A stretch of DNA of 64,000 nucleotides from Toxoplasma gondii ME49 (Eukaryota; Apicomplexa; Conoidasida; Eucoccidiorida; Sarcocystidae). Below the pieces are notes generated by a model, which was not told the origin of the DNA, made no database searches, and saw nothing but the letters and a program-made list of their open reading frames with translations. Numbering within the stretch: the stretch's first letter is position 1; each line of letters starts with the position of its first letter. Positions 33,132 to 46,100 of this stretch are shown here, piece after piece. The position numbers and the translations under genes were made by a program. Where the stretch lies: contig NC_031470.1 of NCBI RefSeq assembly GCF_000006565.2, positions 1,924,954 to 1,988,953 of the forward strand, given 5' to 3'.

Positions 33132-36100
33132 ATGACGGTACTCGTGGAAGAGCGACCCCCCGGCCCGCAGGGAGGCTGGCTGGGTCTCGAAACGCTGCGC
33201 TTTCTCTCCCGAGTCTCACGCGTCCTTGAGGTGGAGAGACAATGTCGACAACTCGCTTCTAGCAAAAACACAAGACAGGACCCATTCCAGTCACAGACTC
33301 TCGCTCATGCATCTACTCGGCCCTCTTCGCGTTCGACGTCCTCCACGCCGTCGTCTTCTTCCTCTCCTTCTCTCTCCTCTACCTCCTCTCCTTCGTTCGC
33401 ATCCTTTTCTACCTCGGTAACTCAGGCTGCTTCGGAAGACGTCAGGAAGGAGGCGCCGAAGGACCTTCGCGAGTCGCCGTTGGTGGAGAGACTTCTTTTT
33501 CTCTTTATGCGCGCCTCGCGACCTCCAATGGAAGGACACAGTTCGCGTGAGGCGTCCTTTATTTCTGAAGCTTTCGCGCATGCAGATCCTCTTTTATTTG
33601 CGTCTCTCCTTTCGCTTGTCCTCGAGGGCGGTTCTGCGCGGTTTCCGGCTCTCTTTCGAAACGCAGAACTCAAAGAGACCCGCGTGGAGACCCCCGAGAA
33701 CGACGTCGGACTTCCTTCTTCCCCCGCTTCGCAGGCCTTTCCTTCTTCTCCTCCGTCTTCTTCTTCTTTCTCGTCTTCTTCTCCTTCGTCTTCGTCTTCT
33801 GTTCTTTCGTCTCTGCCCTTGTCGCAGGTTTCGCCTGGTCTCCATTCGCCTCCAGCAGATCCTTCGGCTCCCTCCGCAGTCTCGCCGGCTTCTTTGCCGT
33901 GCTTCAAACTGTACGGTGAGTCTTTTTATCGCTTCGAATTTCTTTATCCGAGTTCCCCTTGTTCTCAATATGTGATTAGTATAAGGCCTTCTCTTCGGAC
34001 GCGTTTATATATGCTGCAGAGGACTCGTCGGCATTCGCCAGTGGTCGGCTTCTAGAGAGGCCGCTTTCGTAAACTGCATGCGACTCTGAGGACGCGGACA
34101 TCGGCGTCCGTTTGTGGCTCAGAAATCGTCAAGTATCTTTCTGTGGCGGCTATCTTTTTCAAATTCTCCTCGTCTTGTGCTTTCGCGCTTATCCGCGACG
34201 GTTTCGGTGTCTAGTTCCTTCTTCTGGCTCCAGCTTTTCTTCTTCAATTTCCACTCCAAGAGCTTTTCTTCTCGACGTTCTGCATTGTTGGGCTGGTTGT
34301 GTCTCTTATACACTGCATCATCGTATGGCGACCTCCTGGGAGCGCCTGCAGATCCTCCATTCTTGTTCTGTCTGTCTGCATGCGATGCTTCACCTGTTTT
34401 TATCTTTTTCAGTCGTTCAGCTGTAAACTCTCTTCTCCCTTCCATTGCATGCAAACGCTCTCTCGCCGTCTCCGGTGTCGTACACGCGGCCGCTGCACAG
34501 CCTTTTCTCGACCTTCGCGCGTCGTGATTCTCCCTTTTTGCGCGATGTTCTTCTCCTCTCCTTCTTGTTTTTCAGTTCGAGGCGTGAGTCGCAGCGAAGA
34601 CGCTTCGTCTCTGCTGGCTCGGTTCCGCGTCTTCGGAGAAGTCTCGGATTTCCAGTTTCGCGGCGGCTACGCCTTCGTCACGTTCGCCGCGAGAGGAGAC
34701 GCAGAAGCTGCTCGCGCTGCCATCCACGGGACTCCAAGTGGCTGCAGAGAAAAAAAGAAGTTCGAAGTTCACTGGGCAAAGACTTCCAGCATCGCGGGCT
34801 CCGAGGTACTGGCAGCGAGACGAGGAAGTCCAGACTGCGAGAGCAAACGAGACGCTGCGACAGCAGGGAGCACCGGGAGAGTGGAGATTCGCGAGGGGAA
34901 AGAAGCAAGAGGAGAGAGACAAGAGAGGGCAGCGGACGAAGAGCGAGGAGGGGAAGACGCGCGCCGGAACGAAGAGGCTCTCTCGCCGACAGTCCGACCG
35001 AGGAGAGAGAGGAGAATGCAAGAGGAAGAAGTTGTGTACGCAGAAACGCGTGGACAGCGGACAGGGAAAGACCCAGCAGGAAGCGAAGAGAGAAGGAGAC
35101 ACGGGCAAACGGACGAAGAAAAGGAGAGAGAGGATGCGCTTGTCACACGCAAAGATCTGCAGAGTCAGAAGAGAAAGACGGAGGAAGGTGTGGAAGCGAA
35201 ACTCCAGGAAACTGCAGAGGAGAGACACTTGCTGATGAGACGACTGAAGTATGTCACGAGATTCGTTCGACTTCTTCACGGCCAAGACAAACTTCTCGCC
35301 TTCTTGAGAATTGTAAGATCTCCCTCTCAAATCGTTTCTCTCTGTCTCTTCCGCCTGAAAAGCTCCTTTCCTGTGACTGCACAGGTCTCTGAAAGTCCAT
35401 GCTCAACCAACAGGTTCTTCGTTTCAGGTGACAACCTCTGTCCTCCTTTCCTTCTCTCTCTCCTCGGCTTCTCTCTCGTTTTCGCTTCTCTCTCCTTTTC
35501 TTTCCCCTCTCCTTCTCTCGTCTCTCTTTCTCCCATCTCTCTCCTTTTTTGGTTTCTCTTTTCTCCTCTCTTTTTTCCTCGGCTTTTTCGTTCACTTTCA
35601 CCGTTGTCTCTTGCCAGCGTTTGTCTTCCTTAACTCTCCGATTAAGTCCTTTCAGACGCTGAATGCGAGATCCGGACTGTCAGCAGGTTCTGCTTTTTTT
35701 GAGGGCGTCGTCGGCTGCATCCTTTAACTTACTTTCGACTTCGGCGTTTTCCTTCTCGTTGTGTTGTGCTCGTTTCCTCCTCCTCCTCCTCTGTCTTCAC
35801 TGTTTCACTTTGCTGTCCTCGTTTTGTCATCTCGTCGTTCTTCCTTCCCCCTTGCTCCCTTCCCCCTTGTTTTGTCTTCTTTTTCTGACCACTGGCCCGC
35901 GCAGGTTCTCTTTTTTCGTCTTCCTGTGTCTTTGCATTTCGGGCGGAACAGGTCGCGCGAGGCGACGGGGCCTCTGTCGTGAAGGAAATCTCAGAATCGT
36001 TCGCCGCCGTCGCTGCCACGTAAAAACAGAAACTTCGAGTGTCTGTCGCGCCCGTTCTCTCGTAAACATCCAGGACAACATCTGCAACGCCGTAACTCTC

Positions 36101-38063
36101 CTTCGACATATGCGTACCTACATAACCTATATATATACATATCTATATATATATATATATACACATGCACGTATAGGCGGATGTATATACGTACATGTAT
36201 ATATATATATATATATATGTTCATGTATCGAAATATGAATACATGCATGTATACGTGTATATGTATGCATACGGGTATATACTTGCATACGCGTATGAAC
36301 GTATGAACATACATCTGTAACTATATCTGTCTATACCTTCATATATATATATATATATATATTTTCTGCAGTGTCATGTGCACGTGGAAGAAGAACCTGG
36401 CGTCATGCAACGTTTTTCCTGTTGACGCGACAGCATTTCAGGTGTCTGCGTACACAACATGTATTCTTCGCGGCTTTTCTTCACAGAGTTCCTTGCATGC
36501 TGTCTTTGGCCAGTGCTCGTCTTTCTCTGTGTAGCTTGGAGGCATGCCGAACCTGCGTTGGAGAAGATTTTCGGAAGCTTCGTACGCGCGTCTTCATCCC
36601 TGGGGATGGCAAGGTTCCGGTGAGTTCGGCGTTTCTTCTGGCCTTCTTCAGCGTCGTTCTCTGCCCGCGGAAGTCAGGTCAATCAGAGCCTTTTGCTGTC
36701 TGTGCAGTTCTCCGGAGAACTTAAGGGACTCAGACTCCATCGATTCGTCAAGAGCGTTTCTCAGTTCTCTCGCACGCGCGTTCAATGTCCTCACAACTTC
36801 ATTTTTAGAGTGAAATCCCCAAACTGTTTATCAAATGATCCACTGGTAAAGGGATGTGAACTCCAGGTGAGAAGGTCGCACTCTCTCGCGTTCTCTTCTC
36901 TGTTATCGCTGCTGCTGTGCGTCCAAGCGAAAGAAACGCGGACGCACAAGTTTTTGAACTTTAAAGGTCTTCTGAACCCTCTGGAGACAGATGGCACAAA
37001 CCGTTCGTTTTCTCTCAAGGTGTGGAAGTGCATTTTCTGACGTAGCTGGTCGCGCGTTGTGTCGTATTGAAAATCACTCCAGCTGCAGAATGAAGTTGAG
37101 ATCCAGGTTTGTGTATTCAAAGGCGAGTTCAGCACTGTATGATTCAGCAGGTACTCGGTAACTGGGTGTTCAGTCGGACGTAGACGATGTTTTACTTGAC
37201 GCTTGTAGCGTCGATCGAGCTCTTTCGTCTAGTTGTCCTTCTCCCGTTCTGCACATGCATGTGCAAACAGGTCGTGGTTCGACATGCACCTAGTGGACGG
37301 GTCACTGCTTGCGCATGTCGTAGGATCTGCAAGTTCTTCTTCCTTACCGCCGGACTTTTTCTTCTTTTTGAGCCTAGGGCACTACCCGACGACTAGCAGG
37401 GTAGTGTTTCACATCCACTGTTCTCCCCAGCACTGTGTCGGCAGTTGTTGTCTGCAAGCAGATCCGGCCTTTTCACTTTCTTTCCAGAGAACTGCGGCGG
37501 CTCTCTGCCTTCACACACCTGCGAGCTGGAAGTGCACGTCGATCGACCCACGCATGGTCGGCGAAGGGAACGAAGCTGCATTTTACGGAGAATACGTCGC
37601 GGCTCGGATTCGCTGTTTCCGATCCCTGTCGCAAAACTTCGTTCTTCGTCTGCCCTCGACACAGTCTGCTCGAGATGCCCCCACCAGCTTCTCTCCCGGC
37701 CGCTCGCGTTCTTCTCCGCGGGACCCGTTACCTCGGAGGAGTTTCAGTGAAGAGAACAGATCAGACGGAGAGACAGGAGACCGAGAAGACACACGCGATA
37801 CAGGAGACAGAAGAGGCGGTGGCGGCAGCACAGCAGCGGCGGGGACGAGAGAAGAAGAACTGGAGAACGCAGAAGGCGTTGAGAAGCAAGGTGGACAGGA
37901 ACGGGAGGAAGACTACGAAGAAGTTGACTTGTGCGTCTTGCTAGCGGTTCATTCGCATGCACCCCTCCAGGAATTTTTCGAGCGCATGCAGCGAGCCTAC
38001 GCGAACCGTTCGCGCTGCGGCTTCCTCTGCGTTTCTCTCCCTTGCTGCGGTGAGCCGCTGTGA
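33132..38063 (+). CDS. RRM-domain protein with an unrecognised C-terminal domain, seven exons
   Basis: Seven exons, 33132-33915, 34576-35312, 35952-36019, 36535-36619, 36708-36866, 37089-37106 and 37488-38063, join in matching phases to give 808 residues. Exon 1 ends FKLY and a split Val codon joins it to RGVSRSED, creating the RNP2 strand LYVRGV. RNP1 follows as GGYAFVTF, so residues about 258-330 form one RNA-recognition motif. A long Arg/Glu-rich linker leads to a helix LLMRRLKYVTRFVRLLHG. Short exons then encode VARGDGASVVKEISESFA, RTRVFIPGDGKVP, FSGELKGLRLHRFVKSV and FSRTRVQCPHNFIFRVK. The last exon ends with LLAVHSHAPLQEFFERMQ and a cysteine-rich tail. The C-terminal half looks folded, but I do not recognise it. 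The chain from exon 3 to exon 7 depends on phase arguments; the RRM itself is clear. Exon 6 is only 18 nt. Confidence 0.65.
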
Positions 38064-39753
38064 AGTAGAGACCCTAAGAGAAAGACGTTCGTAGGACGAG
38101 GAAGTGACCGGACATGCGTCGAGATAAACGAGAAGGAAAGGTTCATTGTCACATAGGCACACAGGGGGTACCCCACTTCTGTAGATGAATGCTACTTCTA
38201 GAGTGTATAGTCAGGGTTTCTCTCTCTCTCCGGAAAGGAAGCGAACGAAGCGGAAAAAAACTGCATGCAATCTTCTAAAAAAATGGCATTTTCCCTGAGC
38301 GTCCCCGTCTCCATTTAGAGCCGACAGGCCCATGAAAGGGTCGATCTGTGCACGTTTCCAAAAAACGAATTCGCGGATATCCTCGATTCCTCCATGTTCC
38401 CTACACTTCACTCACAACGGGCATGCCTCATACTATTTCAGCGTGCAGATACCCCTACAAATTGATGTATATTGATATAAATGTTTTTTATTTATCGTAG
38501 GGTCCACTTGGCAGAAACATCCATTATTCGGTGGCATATATATGCACAGATATGTATATATATATATATGTACATGGGAATATGTTTGCGTATGCATTTT
38601 ATTCGTATATATGTGCACCTCTGTGTGGGCAGCTTTGTATGATCTTTGCATATAAATATACCTGTAATTGTGTTGATACAGAGTGGGCATTTGCGTATAC
38701 TTGACGACATCCGCGGATCTAGGTTTTTTGTGTGTGCCGAATGCATTTTCCAGGCTCGGAAGGCTTTTTGGCGGGGGCGCCGGTCGTGCGATTCGAGGAC
38801 CCTGCGGTGCTCTCCCACTGCCGCGAGGTGCTCGTCTACTTTTCCCCGAGTCACGCATCTTAACTTTCAAAACGTTCTCAAACATGTTCTTTGTTTGACC
38901 TCCAGAGTTGACCAGGAACATTAAGATGAAGTTTTCAAACGCTCTTCAGATGTACACCTTCTCCCTATCTTACACGCATACCAAGATGCCCACATGCATC
39001 TATCTATGTGTACATATGTATACATATTTAGACGCAGAGAGAGAGCGATATAGACGTAGGTATTCGAGTATATACATACAGCAAAGGAGATATTCATATA
39101 TATATAAACAAAATATCTTACTTGTTCGGGTTCATCTGCATGTACGAGTTTTCTTTTTTCTGAGGAGAGCACACTTTTCTACCTGTGTACCTTCCTGACT
39201 CAGTTTAAGTTGAGGAGTTCTGTGTTCACAGTTTATTGCGTTATATTCAGAGACTAACAAAGTGAATATGATATTTGTACAGCGTGCAAACAAATGTGGG
39301 TTTTCAAATGGACGCTGGATAATGCAATAGTTAATGCATTTAGCGTGGTCGTCATGAAGAGCACAAGAGATCTCTGATCCGGTGAACAAAGGCATTCAAG
39401 ATTTGAACCAGTACCCCAAGTCGTAGTATCTATTCTATACATAAACATATGTATATTTAAATATAAATATACACATATGCAAGCATATATATATATATAT
39501 ATATATATTCTCTATGTATACATGTGTGCCTTTCAATGTACAATTGCATGTGTCGGTGATTGTGGAGGTTTGACTCAGGCTTTGTGCGTTTCTGTGGAAG
39601 AAAGATCAATAGGTTTCTGCAGCAGAGGCTTCTTTCGTCCTTTACGACTCGATGTTGCGGCACCTGGGGTCGCTATGGAAGTTCTTTCATCCCCAGAAAT
39701 GCCAACGGCGTTTCATACGCCTCTGCACGACATTGCCTACATGCATATATTGC

Positions 39754-39792
<39 letters not shown>

Positions 39793-40194
39793 GCATATAT
39801 ATATGTATGCATAAATGCATATAGGTATATGAATATATCCATAAACCCTGAACAGATATATATATATATATATATATATTCAAATTGTTATATATCGTAT
39901 AAATGTAGGTGTGCTGGCGGTACACACCGAAGGACCACGCCGAGGAAAGAGGAGAGTAGGAGAAAAGCAAGGCGAAAATCAGAAGATGCCGGAAAGAGAG
40001 AGGAGAAAAAAAAATTGGACAAAGCAGGGAAGCCGCGCAAATGCGTAAGGTTTCGCAAAAAAGACAAAGAAAGGCCATAAAGGAAAAACTCCGCATTAAC
40101 TTTATTTCGAAGAGAAGACCTATTCACCTTTGATTTCCTCTTATTCAACAGTCTGTTGGCACTCGAATATCCACGCACACAATTGCACACATAC

Positions 40195-40235
<41 letters not shown>

Positions 40236-40573
40236 TTCTGATCCGCCGCTTGGCACAGCGAGAAGAAATGAGAGAGCTGCTGTCGTTTCTTCTTCGATTT
40301 TTCCTTCGAGGCGAGACGCTGCAAGCCTCAGAACTAAACGAGAGCCGGGCAGGCACAGGGGAGAGACGCCAGTTTCGATTTCAGATTTAAAGCCGCTTGT
40401 ATCTCGAACGACTGAGACAGGACGCGCTTTTTGTTCTCCTCGAAATGCATGCGACCGCAGACCACACCTACCGAAAAGAGACAAACGCGGATATGTCCAT
40501 ATAATACATATATTATATATCTTTCTATATGCATTCAGGTATTTGCATGTACATATATATTTATACATATACA

Positions 40574-40611
<38 letters not shown>

Positions 40612-41365
40612 TCTATATATATATATATAAATATACATTCGAGTTACACTGGCGTTCTTCAAACACATTCGATTTCGCGAGCGAGCGGAACCATCAGAGC
40701 CACAGACTCTTTGTGTCTGTGTGTGTGTACAACGAACGGCAACGAGACCTTTCGCGATAACCGGTACACTGTGACGGAATTCGCATGCACTCCTCATTTA
40801 GCTCTTTTGGCGCGGAAGCGTGTCTGCAGGGTCTGGAACGATTTGCCATTCTTTTCCAATAAACAATTTGAATTCACTGACCGTCCGAAATACTCAATCT
40901 TCTCTTTCTGCAAGGATCTGGCACACTTATGGCTCACCATAGGCGACATTCGCATTCATCTCTGCAGCTCTTTCTCCTGCCTTCTTCGCCATCAGCCTCG
41001 CTCTTCACGTGGACGCATCGACACGGAACAACGCAGTGACAGCTCGCTTGCAATGATTTTTGGAAACAAATGCATGCGTGTGACAAATGACCAAGAGAGA
41101 AGCATGTTGCGCTTTCGTCCGCTCAACCACATCAAAGTTTCCTATCGAACTGTCTCCTTTTTTACACAAGAACGAACGACAGAATTGCTCTTTCGTGGCT
41201 CTACACTTCATACAGTTCTACTCTCAAGTGCGTACATACGCATAGGCACCTGCATCCACATATATAGATATATACATATATATAAACCTGCACGTATACA
41301 TATATATATATATATGGATATATATATATATATAGATATATATGGATATAGATATGTATCGATAT
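36120..41365. repeat. Cluster of TA microsatellites
   Basis: Runs of alternating TA about 18-36 nt long recur near 36144, 36195, 36343, 38549, 39487, 39756, 39858, 40199, 40576 and 41303, often flanked by ACATA/GTATA-rich degenerate sequence. Those up to 36362 lie in an intron of the RRM gene; the others lie in the tail-to-tail intergenic region. Similar isolated runs occur at 18281-18304, 45398-45428, 47333-47350, 55499-55533, 56350-56376 and 59248-59272. Confidence 0.9.
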
Positions 41366-43123
41366 ATAGATATTCATTCTCATGTATGCAAAAACGTTTA
41401 GGGTGTTTCATGCTTCTTTTTCGTGTTTTGACTCTCTGGAACGCGTCTCGTCAACATGTTTTCGTTTCGCATTTTCTGGGCTCGTAACGGATGCAATGTA
41501 GGCCAATTAGCATCTGAAGAGAGCCACTCTGTGACACTCTATAGAGTGAGGTTTCAAGGCCGACGCAAAAGCGTCCTTGTTCTGGCGAATTTCCCGACGG
41601 GTGTTGACTTGTTTTGCATGTTCATGAGTTCCGAGCACGCAGGACGGCTGGCGGCCCAGAAGAAGATGCATGCGCACAGTGCTCGATCGGGTGGCGCTTT
41701 CGACTTCCTTCTCCCACAGATGTCTGTTTCTGCCTTCTCCTCGGACAGAGGCCTCTGTCGCTGCCCTCTGATTTCCTTTTCCCCAGTTTTTTCTTTCGGC
41801 CTTCCCCGTTTCCTCAGGAAGAGACGCACTCTCGGAGATGCGCAGCAGCCTGTGCGTAGTCGCCCCTTGCCGCGTCGACCTTTCCTAGGTGGTGCTGTGA
41901 ATCGACTGAACGAAAACAGAAAACAGAAAAGGAAAGAAAGGACGGGGACGAGGCCGCTGACGTCGGCTGACCATGAAAAATCCGAAAAGACACAGATGCG
42001 GAGGGAAAAAAAGCCTAGGGGTGCTGCTTGATCACACTCGAAAGAAAAAACGAAGGTTCGCTGGAGTCCAGGCAGCCGAGACGCATTAGGAGGTCGTCAA
42101 AACTTCTTCGCGCCAGCTCGCAGAGTGCCTCCTCAAGCGCAGACTCGAAACGGTCCAGGGCGTCGCAGAACATAGAAAACTGTCTTTCTGAGAACTGGCA
42201 TTCAGACCCCCTTCGTCAAAAGCCAGAAAGCAGGTCCGTAGGAAGGTGTGAGACACAGAGCGCCCGACGACGAACTCAACGGAGTGTTGAGGACATGAAC
42301 CGGAGCTCCGGGCATCCGCATAGGTGGACAGACGACAATCTGCTCGTGGCAAGGCTACTGCGGCGTTGTCAGAACTCTGTAACATGACGTAGCAGTGTGT
42401 AGCTACAGCGTGAGGCGCGGGCCGCGTCAACGCCCACAGTCAGACGTTGCCCTTCGAAGAAGTGGAGAGGTCGTTTCCGCGCATGCCACAGAGGTCCACA
42501 AAAGGTTCGGGAGCAGGGAGAGAGACGGACGAATTCTCTGGAGGATGAACGCGCTACACTCTGGCAAGTGAAGCTTCAGAGGACAGACCCGTTCTCAGAA
42601 GAAGAACATGCAGGAGCATGCCTACGGCGTCAGCAGCAGACTCTACGAGAAAGAAGCGAGGAGGGAGCAGCAGCGACTGTGGACCTTGTACCGAGAGAGA
42701 GGCGGGCAAGCGATTCCAGTCCGACACTAAAATGCGGGTGCATGCATGCTCTGTTTTTCAGAAACCAGTCTTTCAGACGGTTTCGCTGCGCCTACGATTT
42801 GCAAGAACAGCAGCCCCGTGGCGAGGAAGAGACCTCGCCTGCCGACTCTCCCGCCCGCCTCGCGCCTCTGTCTCCTCCAACAACAGCTGAGAAGTATCTT
42901 CTGAAAGGGCTGCGTGGAAGGAAACAAGCGAGCGAGAAGAGAGAGGGGAGAGAAAAAAGAAAGGACGAGATCGGCAAACTGCAAACGTTCCCCACCTTTC
43001 CACTTGTCGAGTCAAGACGAACGCGGCAACAACCGCGAGACAGAAGTGCATCTGCAGAGACGTTGTCTCTCTTTTACGGATTCCGTGGCTCGAGCGTCTT
43101 CCTTTTGCCCATTGATTCTAACC
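38064..43123. other. Five-kilobase tail-to-tail intergenic region, no gene recognised
   Basis: This is the longest gene-free stretch in the window. It is rich in TA microsatellites and AT-rich degenerate repeats up to 41.4 kb and is more ordinary in composition from 41.4 to 43.1 kb. Frames such as 41456-42031 and 42568-43245 (plus) lack recognisable domains and coherent splice junctions. I see no tRNA, rRNA or transposon. Confidence 0.45.
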
Positions 43124-46100
43124 TCAAAAGACTGAGAATACCTCTTTCTCCCTGGTCTCTGATTTCTCACCGACGCAAACAGAAGGCAGGGGAGGGTCTT
43201 CTTCCCACGAGGTCCTCTGCTCTGAAGAACGCGAGAGAGACGTAGAAGCCGCAGAAGGTGAAGACGGCGAAACGTGACTCCGAGACGAAACTGGAGAGGA
43301 AAAAGGCCTCTCAACCGCCTCCGCCGTCTCTTCAAATACTCGTCTCTCGCCTGCCTTCATTTTGTCTCCCTGCAACTGATGCTTGTCTGAAACAGAGCTG
43401 CGGAAGGAGACGCGAGGCATGCTACGTCTACCAGGCTCTGTCGGCTTGCCCTCCTTCTTCTCTCCTCCTACGTCTTCTCTTTCTTCTCCCTCTTCTTCTC
43501 CTTCTGCTCTTGCTGCTTCTCTCTCTTCTCCGTCTCTCTCTTCTCCTTCTCTCTCTTCTTCTCTAGAGTGTTTCACTTGTCTCCGCGGGTCACACGTCGA
43601 AGCTGGAGAGCAGGAAGAGGGATAGGAAGAGTCGAGCGAGAAAGAGGCGAAGGCACCGCTGTGCTGAAACTCTTTTCCTGTCGCGGACCCTGGGGAGAAC
43701 AACTCGTCCATGGTCTCGACGTGGTACTGCATGTAGCGTCGCGATGTAGTCAGATCGCTGAAGACGCGAAGAGAGACAGAAAAGAGAAACTCAGGATCGT
43801 GACGAAGAACAAGGAGACAGAGCACTGTCACATTCAACACCTCGGCCGAGCGAACGAAGAAGGCACATACACTCGTTCTTCGTTTCCCTCGGCGGAGGCA
43901 AGGACTGTCTTCTTGTGGAGTCTCGCTGGAAGCAGACGCGACGGCCGCTCCAGGATCCTCGAGAGAAGTTCGGGGTGTGTCTCAAAAACAGAGCGCTTTC
44001 AGGCTTTTCCACCTGCCACAACAACGCACGCGTCCGACCGTTTTCGCGTTTTACCCAGAAGGAAAGACTGTCAACGCGAGATTTCCGACAGCGAGGCTGT
44101 GGCCGAGCAAGTTTCCGCGTTTCGCGGCGATGTCTGCAGCTGCTCTGTAATGTCTTGCCGCTTCTTCCGGTTTATCTGAAGCGAAAAGGCAAACACAGTC
44201 CTTGTCACTCCACCGACGTGAGTCCCTCGCACGGGTGATTTTGACGCCCCGAGCCCAGCACCATCAGACGCAAGTTCAAGTCTCCAGCATGTTTGTTACC
44301 TGCGAAAAGTGCAGCCAATCAAAGTCCACGAATTCATCGAAAACGACTAGCGTGGAACGGTGAAAACACAGCAAAGAGCCAGGGGAGAGGCCCTTGAAGT
44401 TCCGCTCGACTTCGCCGCGGAGACAGCACTCAGTGAATGGCGGTAAAAGCCTCCTACGCTACGCTCAGCGCTGCAGCGTCGTATCCCATCGCTTAGCAAC
44501 GACACGTCCTGAAAGCTTGGAAGGAAAAAAACAGCGGTCCATCCCTGGAAAAACGTTTTCCATCATCTGTCCGGGCGCTGGTAACTCCCAGGACGGCACA
44601 CCAGGTCACGCTCGGACCCCACCAGTCGTTTTCTGCCGCTAGCTACCTTTGAAAAGCAGCATTTTTTCGATGGAAGCGCAAACCTCTGGAGTGTGCATGC
44701 TTTCGTCTGATTCAATGCGCCGACGCGAAGACTGATGGGAGCGTTTATCTTGTTTCTCCACGGCTATGCCTTTCAGAGTCGCCCTGTACTCTTCTCTCTT
44801 CTACAGCACTGCACTTTCCGTTGACGCTCTTTTCGCTACTCATCAACTGGGTTCTCAGATCGACATTCACCTGCTGGCGTGGAACAAGTCGCACAGACGC
44901 TGAGAGCAAGGAAGGAACGAAGGCAACAGAATGACCGCTTGCTGTGGCGAAACAAAATAAACTTCTTTTTCCCTACCCAGTTTGCCGTAGACCAGACCGA
45001 TGTTCATGTGGGCTACGTATTGTCCTGAGAAAGAGACCCCACAGAGACAAGAGGAGAGGAGAGGAGCGACGCATATCGGCCTCACGGAAGAGCAGACAGG
45101 AAGACACAGACAGAAAGGCAAAGAGTGCGAGCACAGTGGGCTTCAACTCTTTCGGGAACAAGGAAGAAAGGAGTCAAAAGAGAGAGGAAGGACCTCTCTC
45201 CCGAGTTCAACAGCTCTCGAGCTCTGTCGCTCCTCAGGAACCTGTCGGCCAAAAGAGCGTCGGCGGACAGCATTCTCGACCAGCCTACTTGTGTGAAAGA
45301 ATATCGGCACGTATGCAGAGATACACAGATGTACAGAGAGGTGGATGGGCAGATGCAGAGACGCAGAGATCGATATCGATAGATCTGTAGATGTAGCCAT
45401 ATATATATATATGTATATATATATATATGTATATATGTATGTGTGTATACGCGAATCCAGAGACAGAGAGACGGAAAAGAATGACGAGGTCGAGAGATCA
45501 ACAGATGGATATGGAGAGACAGGTAGATCGATCGAAGTACAGTGAAACGGCGGAAGACATTCCTGCATGGATGTGTCGACGCACATAAATGTGTACGTGA
45601 GGCTAGAGGCAGAGGATCAAAGGAGATGCATGGTTACGAACGCATTCGTTCGCAGGTTCCGTCTGAATCGTCAGTTGGTTTTTCCAAAAAGGCAGGCTTG
45701 CAAATGTGGAAGAGGCGAGGCTCTGTCTCTGATTAGTTTGTGTTACTTTCCAGACGCACAAGAGAGGCGGCAAACGCACCACGCTTCGTTTCGTCCTCTC
45801 ACCTTCTTCGTCAGCGAGGCGAAGCTGTTGGGTGTGGTGTTTGAGCGCCTGCTCGTACTCTTCGCATCTCAGGTAGTCGATGCCGAGACTGTGCCCCAGA
45901 AGACAGCCAGACGCAACGGGAGGTTGAAGAGACAGAAGACCTGCCCATGTCCCTCCCAGATCCGAGGACGAAAGACAAGCCGACACCAAAAATGTTTCTC
46001 AAAGAATCTCCCGAGTCTTCTCTCGCATGCCCTATGCATGTCCGCGTTATTATCCTCTTCGCTCTCGTCCTCTCTCGCTCGCGCATGCTTCCTGTTCTCC

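Noticed and set aside
39477..41487. Several Tyr/Ile-rich open frames
   Set aside because: They are translations of TA microsatellites and contain no plausible protein sequence.
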